Shown: one piece after another, positions 52,222 through 61,447 of the stretch
Numbering within the stretch: the stretch's first letter is position 1
How the letters are laid out: the number at the start of each line of letters is the position of its first letter
Origin: Acetivibrio alkalicellulosi
Lineage (GTDB): Bacteria; Bacillota; Clostridia; Acetivibrionales; Acetivibrionaceae
Length of the DNA: 64,000 nucleotides
Direction: 5' to 3'
NCBI GenBank assembly: GCA_008125075.1
Contig: VLTH01000001.1
Coordinates: 904,671 to 968,670, forward strand
Position numbers and translations under genes: made by a program
The notes under the pieces: generated by a model
What the model was told of the DNA's origin: nothing
The model's input: the letters and a program-made list of their open reading frames with translations, nothing else
Databases searched by the model: none

Positions 52222-54027
52222 TCAGATCCTTTCGATATTTTTTCCTGGTATAATAATGTAAAAAGTTGATCCTATACCTTCTTCCGATTCGAAAGTTAGT
52301 TTTCCATTAAATTCACCTTCAATAATATTTTTTGATATATAAAGTCCAATGCCAGTGCCTTTAATGCCTTTTGTTGTACACATTTTATTAAATAGTTTAT
52401 TTTGAATATCTAAAGGTATGCCTTTTCCAAAATCCTTTACACTTATTATGATATTGTCTTGAGAATCTAAGTTTACCATAAATTCTACAACTCCATTTGC
52501 TTTATTACTGTATGATTCTATAGCATTAGATATTAAAACATTAATTACCTGCAACATATTTCTTATATCTCCATTTATCAATATTCTGTCTTCAATGTTC
52601 AAGCTGATATTAAGTTTACAATTGTGTCTTTTTAGTTCGTGATTTAGGAGTACAAGTAATGTATCTTTTAACTCCTTAATAGAAAATCTGTCACTCCCTC
52701 CTATTTGGGCATCAGTTGAATAGTTTTTTACTGTTGATATTATTTCACTCATATAATTAATGATAAACTGTATTTCCTTAACACATCCTTTCATATCTTT
52801 TGCAATTTCATGATGATCTTCATTGGTTACTGCTGCTTCATCAATAGATTCATCATATTCATTTATATATCTATCTAATAATTCTACACTATCTCCTATA
52901 CTTGCAATTGGAGTTTTTAAGCTGTGAGCTATTCCCCCGGTTAACTGACCTAAAGATGCAAGTTTCTCTTTTGCTACCAGTTGACTTTGAGTATTTTTCA
53001 ACTCGGTAATATCTTTAAAAAGTACTATTGTTCCTTTTACAGTTTCTTTTTTTATTACAGGTGTCACTTCAATTGAAAAATATCGGTTAAAAACATTTTC
53101 AACTTCAATATGTTTATCAACAAAAAAAGTTTTCTTTTCATCATGTGACCTTTTTATTAGCTCTGCAATCATCTGTATGTGAGTATAAAATCCTTTGTAT
53201 TTTGGTTTTATATCACTTATTATAATGTTTCTTTTTATATCAATAACATTTCCAAAAACCTTTTTTAAAGGCTCATTAAAATCAATTATTACATTCTCTG
53301 TATCAACAACAACAAAACAATCGGATATTTCATTAACAATATTTCCCATAGCCAGTGGTACAAGGTTAAAAAATTCAAACTTTACATTAGCTATATAAAA
53401 ACATGTTGTTAAAATAACAAAGGCTACTGGAGTAGAGTTAAAGTGCATATCAAAAATATTCAGTGTACCTATAATATTAACTAATAATACAGGTAGCATC
53501 CCAATAAGTATAATCATTGTTTTAATTGAAAATAAACTAGAATTCTTAATACTAAAACGTACCATAAAATATATACCCAAAATAATATAGATGTATGATA
53601 TTAAACTGTGAATATAAAAATAAAAACCATATATTGAAGTTGAATTATATTCAGTATTTACAACAATAAAAAGTCTATGGAAATGATTTGTCAGGAGAAA
53701 TACCATAGATACAACCTGAGGTACTATAAGCAACATATGTTTATAGGAAATTTTCTTGCCTTCTATTATAAGTCCTGCAAATAATACACACACAGGAAGG
53801 AATATTATTGATGTAAAATATATATATGAAAATCCTTCAATCATTCTACCTGTATAAATCAAGAAGTATTTTTCCAATATTCGTCCTATACTCCACACAA
53901 ATAAACATAAAATCATTAGTAAAAAGATTAAATGTACATTGTTCTTCTTATATTTTTTTAATATATCCACTAACAAAAGAACTATCATTAGTGTTGATAT
54001 GTGTATTGAAATAAACCAAATATCCAT
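52222..54027 (-). CDS. membrane sensor histidine kinase of the NRPS operon
   Basis: The 601-residue kinase has seven N-terminal membrane helices (about 5-215, of the HisKA_7TM type), a PAS domain (about 225-345), a dimerisation/phosphoacceptor domain with H368 in GGIAHSLKTP, and an ATPase domain with N box SNAIESY, G1 DFGKGIP and G2 GTGIGLYISK. Its start lies two bases after the NRPS stop, with the ribosome site AGGAG inside the last NRPS codons, giving tight coupling. It should sense an unknown membrane or lipophilic signal and phosphorylate the HD-GYP regulator encoded next. Confidence 0.93.
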   Translation of the reverse strand: MDIWFISIHISTLMIVLLLVDILKKYKKNNVHLIFLLMILCLFVWSIGRILEKYFLIYTGRMIEGFSYIYFTSIIFLPVCVLFAGLIIEGKKISYKHMLLIVPQVVSMVFLLTNHFHRLFIVVNTEYNSTSIYGFYFYIHSLISYIYIILGIYFMVRFSIKNSSLFSIKTMIILIGMLPVLLVNIIGTLNIFDMHFNSTPVAFVILTTCFYIANVKFEFFNLVPLAMGNIVNEISDCFVVVDTENVIIDFNEPLKKVFGNVIDIKRNIIISDIKPKYKGFYTHIQMIAELIKRSHDEKKTFFVDKHIEVENVFNRYFSIEVTPVIKKETVKGTIVLFKDITELKNTQSQLVAKEKLASLGQLTGGIAHSLKTPIASIGDSVELLDRYINEYDESIDEAAVTNEDHHEIAKDMKGCVKEIQFIINYMSEIISTVKNYSTDAQIGGSDRFSIKELKDTLLVLLNHELKRHNCKLNISLNIEDRILINGDIRNMLQVINVLISNAIESYSNKANGVVEFMVNLDSQDNIIISVKDFGKGIPLDIQNKLFNKMCTTKGIKGTGIGLYISKNIIEGEFNGKLTFESEEGIGSTFYIIIPGKNIERI

Positions 54028-54029
54028 AT

Positions 54030-57000
54030 TTATCTCCTGACTTCTAATAAACTATTAAGGATTTTAGCAAATTCTTTACTATATGGTTCATAGAAAATTG
54101 AAACATGTTCACCATTTACTATATGAGTTATTATATTGCTCCAACAATAACTAGTCCATATGGTTTCATCCTCAACTATATTCTCATTAGCAGACTTGAA
54201 GAAATTAAGTTCTGTACTAATTTTACCTTCTGGAAAATACCTTACTCTTCCATTGTGGAGAGTCCTTATAACATTCAAATAATTGATTACTTCTCGTATT
54301 TTTAGTTGCTGAAATTTAGGAATAGCATTAATTACGCTTAAAGGAATTTTATCTTTTAAGTTTTCTTTAAGTGTAAAATCCATTTTTTCTGTTTCTAAAT
54401 ACTCAGCTACCAAACTCCATATTTCTTCCATGTTTTTACACTTTACTAAATCAATTTGTGAACTTTTAATATTAAAATACTTGTCTAAAAATTCTATTTC
54501 AGATTTAATATCAAAATATTCTATCTGACCCCAATTGACTGGAGGAATAGTGTTTACTAGAGCTAGTAGTTTTACTTCATCCCCATTTTTTTCAAGTTGA
54601 GCGGCCATTTCAAAGGCAATAGTTCCTCCAATACACCAGCCAAAAAGGTAATAAGGACCCTGGGGTTGGACTTTTTTAACTATTTCTATATACTTTTTAG
54701 CAAGTTCTTGAACACTTATATTTTCAGGAGTCAAACCTTTTAGTTGATACATTTTAATGCCCCAATAATTAAACTCTTTGTCAAGCTTAAAACAAAGCTC
54801 CATATAGGTACTTATTTCTCCACTACCCGAATGGATAAGAAAAACATTTTTATTATTATTTTTGCCTTTAGCCAACGGTATTAAGTTTTCAGTCATTATG
54901 TTCTCTTTTTCATTTTCCAAAATATATTGGGATAAACTGGTTATATCAGGACCGTTGTATACATCTTCAAAGGAAATATTTACATTAAATTCTCTTTTTA
55001 TTGTAGTAACTAACGTAACCATTTTAATTGAATCCAAGCCATAGTCAAATAAATTAACAAGAGTGCTTATCTTCTGTACACCTAGAAGCATTTTTATTAT
55101 ATCTGTAATTTTAGTTTCAGTAGTATTTGATGGCGGTTGGTACGATTCTTCACAATCTTGATTATTAGGTAGTGGTAATAAGTTCTTATCTACTTTTCCA
55201 TTAGGATTTAATGGGAATTTATCCATTTCAACATAGTAAGAAGGTACCATATAACTAGGAAGCTTATTTAATAAGTATTTCTTCAAATCAGAAAGGTCAA
55301 TTTTCTCATTTAAAATCAAGTATGCACAAAGTTGTTTTTTTCGTGACACATCATCTAAAATATCTAAAATCAGGACTTCTTTAACTCCTTTGTAACTATA
55401 TAAAACATTTTCTATTTCTTCTAGTTCTATTCTTATGCCGTTAATTTTAACTTGTCTGTCAACTCTTCCAATATACTCTATATTTCCATCGGGCAACCAT
55501 TTTGCCAAATCTCCTGTCTTATACAATACACTTTCAGTATTAAGAATACCTTCAGTAAACTTTTCATTAGTAAGTTCTAGATCTTTTAAATAGCCCCTTG
55601 CTATGCCATCTCCTTCAAAACAAAGTTCTCCAACAGCTCCAACAGGTACAGGAGTGTTTGATGAGTCTAGGATAATAGCAGAATAGTTGTATAGAGGTTT
55701 TCCAATTGGTATTATATCTGTATTTAGCTTATTAGGACACTCATATAAAGTGGCATTAATAGTACATTCAGTGGGACCATATATATTTATAATTTTTTGA
55801 ACTTTTAAAGTGTTTTTTATCTTGTCATGAAGCTTTTTCTTAAATACGTCTCCCCCAACCATAATATAATTGAAGGTATGGTCATAAGAGACATTATGGT
55901 TATCTAACAAAGTATCTAAAAAAGCTGGAACAGTATTTATAATACTTATTTTGTTTTGATACACATAATTCCAAAATTTATCTGCATCTTTTAGTGTCTC
56001 TCCATCAGGAATATATAGTTTTCCTCCAGTTATAAGAGGTGTAAATATATGCTGAACCGAAACATCAAAAGTGATTTTTGCTAATAGGATGTGGTTAAAA
56101 TCTCTTGTTATCATTAATTTCTCTTTAAGTCCAAATATCTGATTTGTCAGGTTTGTATGTTCTATCATAACTCCTTTTGGTTTTCCTGTGGAACCAGATG
56201 TAAAAATAATATACGCAAGATCCTTTGGAGAATTAATTATATCTACATTCGATGAGTCATAATTATAAATGGTTTCATCATCAAGATATATCGTGTCACA
56301 TTTTCCAATTTTCTCCTTATGTAAATCTTTTTTAGTTAACATAAATTTCACCTGACAATTATCTAATAAGTAAGATATCCTATCATCAGGGTATTGGGGA
56401 TCTATGGGAAGATATGCCCCACCCGCTTTTAATATAGCCATAATCCCGATAACAAGTTCTATGGATGGATTATCCATTATTGCTATAAAAGAATTTGGAG
56501 TTACTCCAAGTTTCTTAAGATATCTTGCAAGGCTGTTTGATTTTTCATTTAGAGTTCTATAAGTTATTGACCTGTCTCCCATAACAAGTGCTGTACAATA
56601 TGGATTTAAAGAAACCTGCTCTTCAAATAGTTGACAAATTGTTTTTTCTTTAGGATACTCTAAATATGTTGAGTTAAAGTTATTTAGCATTTGGGCAATT
56701 TCTTGTAATTCTTCTTTTGTAATAATGTTAAATCTGCCTATATTTTTGTCACAACTGTATATTGAATCTTTCAACAGCATTATTAATCTATTAAAAAGTT
56801 TATCTATATCATCTTTTGAAAACATGTCCACAATATAATCTATATTTATTAGAAACTGTCCCTGGTCCTCCCTATCATCTATATGAATTACCAGCGAATC
56901 AGCTTGATTACCATTAAAATGCCATCTTGATTGGCAATCCATATCCTCTATACTATTTCCATACTTTGCATTTTGGTATGACACAACAATATCATAAAGT

Positions 57001-59666
57001 TTTCCTCTAGAAATATTATGAGTTGTTCTAAAGTCTTCTAAAATCATGTCATAGTTATATTTCTGATTTTTAAGACATAGGTTTATTTCCTTTGTAACAT
57101 ATAAAAGGTATGAAAAAAAGTCCATATCCTTGTCAACGTACAACCTTAGAGGTATTGAACTTACAAACATCCCCATCATTTCTTTTTCCTTAGCACCAGA
57201 TCTGTTTAAAATAGGAGCTCCAATAACAAGATCATCTACACCTAGAAGTTTGCTGTAATATAAAGATACCACTGAAATAAACATTGCAAAAACCGAAACC
57301 TTTTTTTCTTTACAATAGTTAGATAATAGTAAAGAAACCTCTCTGGTAAGTATATATGTATGTCTTTTTGCTTTTGTGCCAGAAGAAATCCCTTGTCTTT
57401 CAAAGGAGGTAAACTTTGGAATTGTGCTAAATTTTTCATTCCAGAAAGCCTTATTTTTATCAAACTTCTGAGAGTATTTGTACTCTTCCTCACTCTCAAC
57501 AAAATCCAGATAAGAAGGTTTAATTGTATTTAGTACTGATATATTGTTTTTGTGATAATTATATACCTCAACAATCTGGGTACCTAAAAGGCCTGTTGTC
57601 CATGCATCTGATATAAGATGATGGGTTTTAACATAAACCAGATTGAACTCTGGTAATCTTATAATAGCAAAATAGAAAAGAGGAGAATCAATAAGATTAA
57701 ATGGTATCTGTGATTGTTTTTCATCCCAATTATAATAATTCTCAACGCCACAATCTCTAAAGTCTAATACATCTACTTTAAAATATTCACATGGACTTAC
57801 ATATTGCATTGGTTCACCATTTTCTTCAATAAACCTTAATCTCAAAGCATTATTTTTTTCTACAATAGTGTTTAAAGCTTTTTCTACAATAGAAAAGTCA
57901 ATTTTATTTTTTATTCTCAGGCTTCCAATGATATTACCTATACTTGTGCCTGAAAAAAACTTCTCTGTAAACCATATTGATTTTTGAGGCTGAGTTAGAG
58001 GATAGTATTTTGTGTAAGTTTCAAAATTAGTAGTTAAAAGCCTTGAAAATTCCATAATCCCTTGCCTATTCATCAATACCTTTATAGCTTTACCCACATA
58101 CAAAAGTCCTGAAATAGAAAGTATGGAATCATCAAAACCATTACTATCATATGGACAATGAAGTATTATTGTAAATTTGTTTGTATTATTTATCTTATAT
58201 AGAAATGATACTTCTTTTACTACTGAAATTAAAAGCTCATTTACATTAATGTTCTCATAATGAGTATTAAGATATATCTTTACGGTATTTAGAAATTTTC
58301 CTTGGTTTTCTTTTAATGAATATGTTTCAGTAACTAGATATGCAATAATCCCCTCTTTATCTTTGACACAAAAGAGTTTTCTTAAACATGTCATACCTAA
58401 CACACTATATATTTCTTTAATCTCATCTAAATAAAATCCATTTTTATCATAGTCAAAACAAGTACTCTCTAAACTTGAGAGATTTTTTTGGCAATACTCC
58501 ATGAAGTCAGATGTTTGTGCTAATTCTGTTGTGTAAATGTCTGAAATAAGTTTTTTGTTATTGTTTTCTATGTTGCAGGAAAACAACTTTACATGTTGTA
58601 TCTGATATAATTCTTCATCATTTATTATATTGCCTATCTTTTCAAAAATGTTTTTATACCATATAAGATTATCTTTAAAATAAGATACATAATTTTCAAA
58701 ATATGAGTGATTTAATAGATTTTCTACAAGTCCAATATAAATTTCTGTTTTTGCTTTTGGACTAAGATGTGCTTCTGGCACTACATGAGGAAGATACCCT
58801 AAAAAAGTACGCCTGTATATCCTTAAACATGAACCTAAACCTAGAAGTTTCCCATTTCTTTGATATATAAGATTTACTGAGATAGTGGGTTTATCCTTAA
58901 AGCTTTCTAATAATTCTATATCTTTCATGTATTCCTTATCATCAATTATATAAAGATTCTTTGAGACATACTTTGTCCTATTATACAATTTCCATATATC
59001 TTCCATATAAAACTGGAATAGATGTTTTATTTCTGGATTGGTTTTTTCAAAAATGTAACCAAAAATTTGTTGCCTGGTTGACCATTCAAGACTTAAAATA
59101 CTTACACCATATCTAAAACTATTATCACTTTGTTTTACATATCTTATTTCTCCATCTACATAAACAGTACTGCCCTCACCCAAAAGGAGACATATATTTC
59201 TTATGATTGTATTTATATTAAACATATGTTTATCTGTATAAAAAGAAAAACCTGAAGTACTTATATCTATAATTTCATATTTCTTATCATCATCATCTAA
59301 CAAGACATGAGCTTTTTCTTTTAATGGAAGTAAGTACCTTGACTTACTCCTTAAAAAAGAAACTTGAACTTCTGAAGGTATACTTATACTAAAAGTTTTT
59401 TCTAAAATTTCAGTAATTTTTGATTGAAAATTAAAGTAGGCATCCTTATAGAAAAAGTCTACTTCTACATTATCATCTACATGAAATCTTTTTTGATTAA
59501 TATACTTAACATAAGGTATATTACCAGTTTTATAGTTAAATATAATATTTGCTTGAATTCTTTCATCCTTTACTTTTATAAGGGCAGGTATTTCTTTGAC
59601 TTTAGAGATATTTGTGAACAGTTGGTCTATAGTGGTGGAGTCACTTATATTACGATATGTGTTCAT
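54030..59666 (-). CDS. PilZ-fused single-module non-ribosomal peptide synthetase
   Basis: The 1878-residue protein is ordered as follows. A YcgR-like plus PilZ c-di-GMP-binding unit (about 20-208) carries RSKSR (106-110) and DISTSG (134-139). An unassigned region (about 210-550) follows. The condensation domain (about 555-985) has HHLISDA (682-688). The adenylation domain (about 1005-1500) has FTSGSTGKPKG, YGPTE, YKTGDLA and NGKVD. The carrier domain (about 1515-1585) has phosphopantetheine serine S1546 in GLDSI. The thioesterase (about 1605-1878) has Cys in GWCIGG (C1678) and H1854. It should couple one activated amino acid to an acyl or peptidyl donor. AGGCGGTG precedes the ATG. Confidence 0.93.
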   Translation of the reverse strand: MNTYRNISDSTTIDQLFTNISKVKEIPALIKVKDERIQANIIFNYKTGNIPYVKYINQKRFHVDDNVEVDFFYKDAYFNFQSKITEILEKTFSISIPSEVQVSFLRSKSRYLLPLKEKAHVLLDDDDKKYEIIDISTSGFSFYTDKHMFNINTIIRNICLLLGEGSTVYVDGEIRYVKQSDNSFRYGVSILSLEWSTRQQIFGYIFEKTNPEIKHLFQFYMEDIWKLYNRTKYVSKNLYIIDDKEYMKDIELLESFKDKPTISVNLIYQRNGKLLGLGSCLRIYRRTFLGYLPHVVPEAHLSPKAKTEIYIGLVENLLNHSYFENYVSYFKDNLIWYKNIFEKIGNIINDEELYQIQHVKLFSCNIENNNKKLISDIYTTELAQTSDFMEYCQKNLSSLESTCFDYDKNGFYLDEIKEIYSVLGMTCLRKLFCVKDKEGIIAYLVTETYSLKENQGKFLNTVKIYLNTHYENINVNELLISVVKEVSFLYKINNTNKFTIILHCPYDSNGFDDSILSISGLLYVGKAIKVLMNRQGIMEFSRLLTTNFETYTKYYPLTQPQKSIWFTEKFFSGTSIGNIIGSLRIKNKIDFSIVEKALNTIVEKNNALRLRFIEENGEPMQYVSPCEYFKVDVLDFRDCGVENYYNWDEKQSQIPFNLIDSPLFYFAIIRLPEFNLVYVKTHHLISDAWTTGLLGTQIVEVYNYHKNNISVLNTIKPSYLDFVESEEEYKYSQKFDKNKAFWNEKFSTIPKFTSFERQGISSGTKAKRHTYILTREVSLLLSNYCKEKKVSVFAMFISVVSLYYSKLLGVDDLVIGAPILNRSGAKEKEMMGMFVSSIPLRLYVDKDMDFFSYLLYVTKEINLCLKNQKYNYDMILEDFRTTHNISRGKLYDIVVSYQNAKYGNSIEDMDCQSRWHFNGNQADSLVIHIDDREDQGQFLINIDYIVDMFSKDDIDKLFNRLIMLLKDSIYSCDKNIGRFNIITKEELQEIAQMLNNFNSTYLEYPKEKTICQLFEEQVSLNPYCTALVMGDRSITYRTLNEKSNSLARYLKKLGVTPNSFIAIMDNPSIELVIGIMAILKAGGAYLPIDPQYPDDRISYLLDNCQVKFMLTKKDLHKEKIGKCDTIYLDDETIYNYDSSNVDIINSPKDLAYIIFTSGSTGKPKGVMIEHTNLTNQIFGLKEKLMITRDFNHILLAKITFDVSVQHIFTPLITGGKLYIPDGETLKDADKFWNYVYQNKISIINTVPAFLDTLLDNHNVSYDHTFNYIMVGGDVFKKKLHDKIKNTLKVQKIINIYGPTECTINATLYECPNKLNTDIIPIGKPLYNYSAIILDSSNTPVPVGAVGELCFEGDGIARGYLKDLELTNEKFTEGILNTESVLYKTGDLAKWLPDGNIEYIGRVDRQVKINGIRIELEEIENVLYSYKGVKEVLILDILDDVSRKKQLCAYLILNEKIDLSDLKKYLLNKLPSYMVPSYYVEMDKFPLNPNGKVDKNLLPLPNNQDCEESYQPPSNTTETKITDIIKMLLGVQKISTLVNLFDYGLDSIKMVTLVTTIKREFNVNISFEDVYNGPDITSLSQYILENEKENIMTENLIPLAKGKNNNKNVFLIHSGSGEISTYMELCFKLDKEFNYWGIKMYQLKGLTPENISVQELAKKYIEIVKKVQPQGPYYLFGWCIGGTIAFEMAAQLEKNGDEVKLLALVNTIPPVNWGQIEYFDIKSEIEFLDKYFNIKSSQIDLVKCKNMEEIWSLVAEYLETEKMDFTLKENLKDKIPLSVINAIPKFQQLKIREVINYLNVIRTLHNGRVRYFPEGKISTELNFFKSANENIVEDETIWTSYCWSNIITHIVNGEHVSIFYEPYSKEFAKILNSLLEVRR

Positions 59667-59723
59667 ATAAACACCGCCTGATATAAAATTTTAATAAAAA
59701 AGCACTATGTTTAAATAATTAAA

Positions 59724-59752
59724 CTATAATACGTCTATTTTTATATCGGCAA
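59724..59752 (-). promoter_or_regulatory. possible promoter of the NRPS operon
   Basis: On the minus strand TTGCCG (59752-59747) and TTATAG (59729-59724) are 17 bases apart, about 60 bases before the NRPS start. Both hexamers depart from consensus, so the call is tentative. Confidence 0.4.
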
Positions 59753-59818
59753 TAATATTAAATTAAACAATATACATTTACATAAATTTTTATGTATTGT
59801 TTTTTTATCTTCTAAATT

Positions 59819-60802
59819 TCACTCATTCGGGTATTTAAGCCCCCATTGCTCTCGGATTTGGTCTAGCACATTCATTATGTTAAGTGTCTCAGCGTGAGTC
59901 ATAATATCACTTTCTATCTTTCCTGATATTATACAATTCATTACTTCTCTTGCTTCGTAATTATATCCTGTAGACTGATATTTGGCTTCTATAATCTTTT
60001 CTTCCTGATCATTTAACTTTAAAATCATTTTTGATGGATGAAAGAAGTCTGAAATTCTAATATATCCTTTGGTTCCAGATATTAAGGCTTCATGTGGTGT
60101 TTGTGTTATAAAAGATGAAAAAAGATGGGCTATTTGTCCATTATCGTATTCAAAATAGTATGATGAGTGTTCATCTACACCAGTCTTACCCAAATGACAA
60201 CTACTTCTAATAATAGATGGGGCTTTTTTGAAAATCATATTTGCAAAAGACACGGGATATATACCTAAATCAAGTAAGGCGCCACCACCTAAATGTGGAT
60301 TATACATCCTTCCTTCAAAATCTGGCTCTTTTCTAATGCCAAAATCAGCTCGTAGAAATCTTATATCACCTATAATTTTTTCATTAAGTAATTTGTTTAA
60401 TTCTATTATGCATGGAAAAAACTTAGTCCACATAGCTTCCATTATAAAAAGCTTTTTTTCCTTAGCAGTGTTTATAAGGCTTTTAGCTTGTAATAAATTT
60501 ATAGTAAATGGTTTCTCACACAGTACGTGTTTTCCATTATTTAGACAGAGCATTGCATTTTCATAATGAAAGTTGTGTGTTGTTGCTATATAGATAACAT
60601 CAACATGAGGATTTTTAACAAGCTCATTATAATCGGTATAATAATTTGAAACATCATATTTTTTTGCAAATTCTTCTGATCTATAAGGAGTTTTAGAAGC
60701 TACAGCATAAATTATAGCATCTTCTAAAACGGTAAGTCCCTGTGCAAAAAGATGTGCTATATTTCCACACCCCATAATTCCCCATCTTATTTTTCTACTC
60801 AT
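59819..60802 (-). CDS. Gfo/Idh/MocA-family NAD(P)-dependent oxidoreductase
   Basis: The 327-residue protein has an N-terminal Rossmann domain (RWGIMGCGNIAHLFAQGL) and the family's VIYIATTHNFHYENAMLCLNNGKHVLCEKPF segment with the conserved EKP lysine. The C-terminal substrate domain starts near GDIRFLRADFG and includes GGGALLDLGIYPVSFA. Members oxidise or reduce sugars, cyclitols or dihydrodiols; the trans-dihydrodiol dehydrogenase-like branch is the closest by pattern. It lies 152 bases upstream of the NRPS gene on the same strand, but a promoter-like sequence between them suggests separate transcription. Confidence 0.88.
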   Translation of the reverse strand: MSRKIRWGIMGCGNIAHLFAQGLTVLEDAIIYAVASKTPYRSEEFAKKYDVSNYYTDYNELVKNPHVDVIYIATTHNFHYENAMLCLNNGKHVLCEKPFTINLLQAKSLINTAKEKKLFIMEAMWTKFFPCIIELNKLLNEKIIGDIRFLRADFGIRKEPDFEGRMYNPHLGGGALLDLGIYPVSFANMIFKKAPSIIRSSCHLGKTGVDEHSSYYFEYDNGQIAHLFSSFITQTPHEALISGTKGYIRISDFFHPSKMILKLNDQEEKIIEAKYQSTGYNYEAREVMNCIISGKIESDIMTHAETLNIMNVLDQIREQWGLKYPNE

Positions 60803-60885
60803 TTAGTATCTCCTTTACAATTAGATACTTAAATTAATTGACTTATTATAAATATATATAACATTAGAAATTTGTTTTAAGACTT

Positions 60886-61017
60886 CTAATAAAAGCTTGG
60901 GGCATCGAGCCCCTACGCTTTTAAGTCTTTCACTTCGTTCCAAGTCTTCTAATAAAAAACTTAGGGCATCGAGCCCTTCACTTTTAGCTCTTTTTCTTTG
61001 TTCAAAGTCTTCTAACT
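60886..61017 (-). repeat. family E repeat, two tandem copies with a 64-bp period
   Basis: GCATCGAGCCC begins at 60901 and 60965. Each unit continues with CTTTTAAGTC or CTTTTAGCTC, then TTTCACTTCGTTC or a variant, and ends in AAGTCTTCTAA. Units in the opposite orientation lie near 13216, 33633 and 22897. Confidence 0.7.
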
Positions 61018-61050
61018 AAAAAAGCTACCTCATAAGAGATAGCTTTTTTC
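61017..61050 (-). terminator. terminator of the cold-shock gene
   Basis: On the minus strand AAAAAAGCTATCTC pairs with GAGGTAGCTTTTTT and ends in a T-run, ten bases after the stop. Confidence 0.88.
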
Positions 61051-61059
61051 AACTGATAT

Positions 61060-61260
61060 TTAAGCAACGTAAACATTAATTGCTTGCATGCCACGTTGAC
61101 CTTTTTCCATATCAAAGCGAACTCTTTGACCTTCATCTAAGGTTTTGTAACCACTTGATTGGATTGCAGAAAAATGAACGAATATATCTTCTCCACCATC
61201 CACGTTAATAAACCCAAATCCTTTTTCTGCGTTGAACCATTTTACTGTACCATTATTCAT
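61060..61260 (-). CDS. cold-shock domain protein
   Basis: The 66-residue protein is a single cold-shock domain with RNP1 (KGFGFI) and RNP2 (DIFVHFSAI) motifs, the standard length for CspA/CspB-like nucleic-acid chaperones. GGAGGT precedes the ATG. A near-consensus promoter at 61383-61411 implies a leader of about 115 bases. Such long leaders in csp genes often change structure with temperature; that is known for the family, not shown here. Confidence 0.95.
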   Translation of the reverse strand: MNNGTVKWFNAEKGFGFINVDGGEDIFVHFSAIQSSGYKTLDEGQRVRFDMEKGQRGMQAINVYVA

Positions 61261-61382
61261 ATTGGTACCTCCATTAATTATATTATATTTTATTGCAAAA
61301 ACAAAAGCACATACCTTTGTAAATAATTTTTAATCATTTACATAACCACGTGCAAATAATTATCACTTATAAATACTAGTTA

Positions 61383-61411
61383 ATTTTAGCATATGTTTAA
61401 CCATTTGTCAA
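61383..61411 (-). promoter_or_regulatory. csp promoter
   Basis: On the minus strand TTGACA (61411-61406) and TAAAAT (61388-61383) are separated by exactly 17 bases. Confidence 0.75.
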
Positions 61412-61447
61412 CCAATTTAACAGCAATTTTTAGTAATTAATTTATAT

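Noticed and set aside
54030-59666. Multi-module peptide assembly line
   Set aside because: Only one condensation, one adenylation and one carrier domain are present, and no second NRPS gene is in the window.
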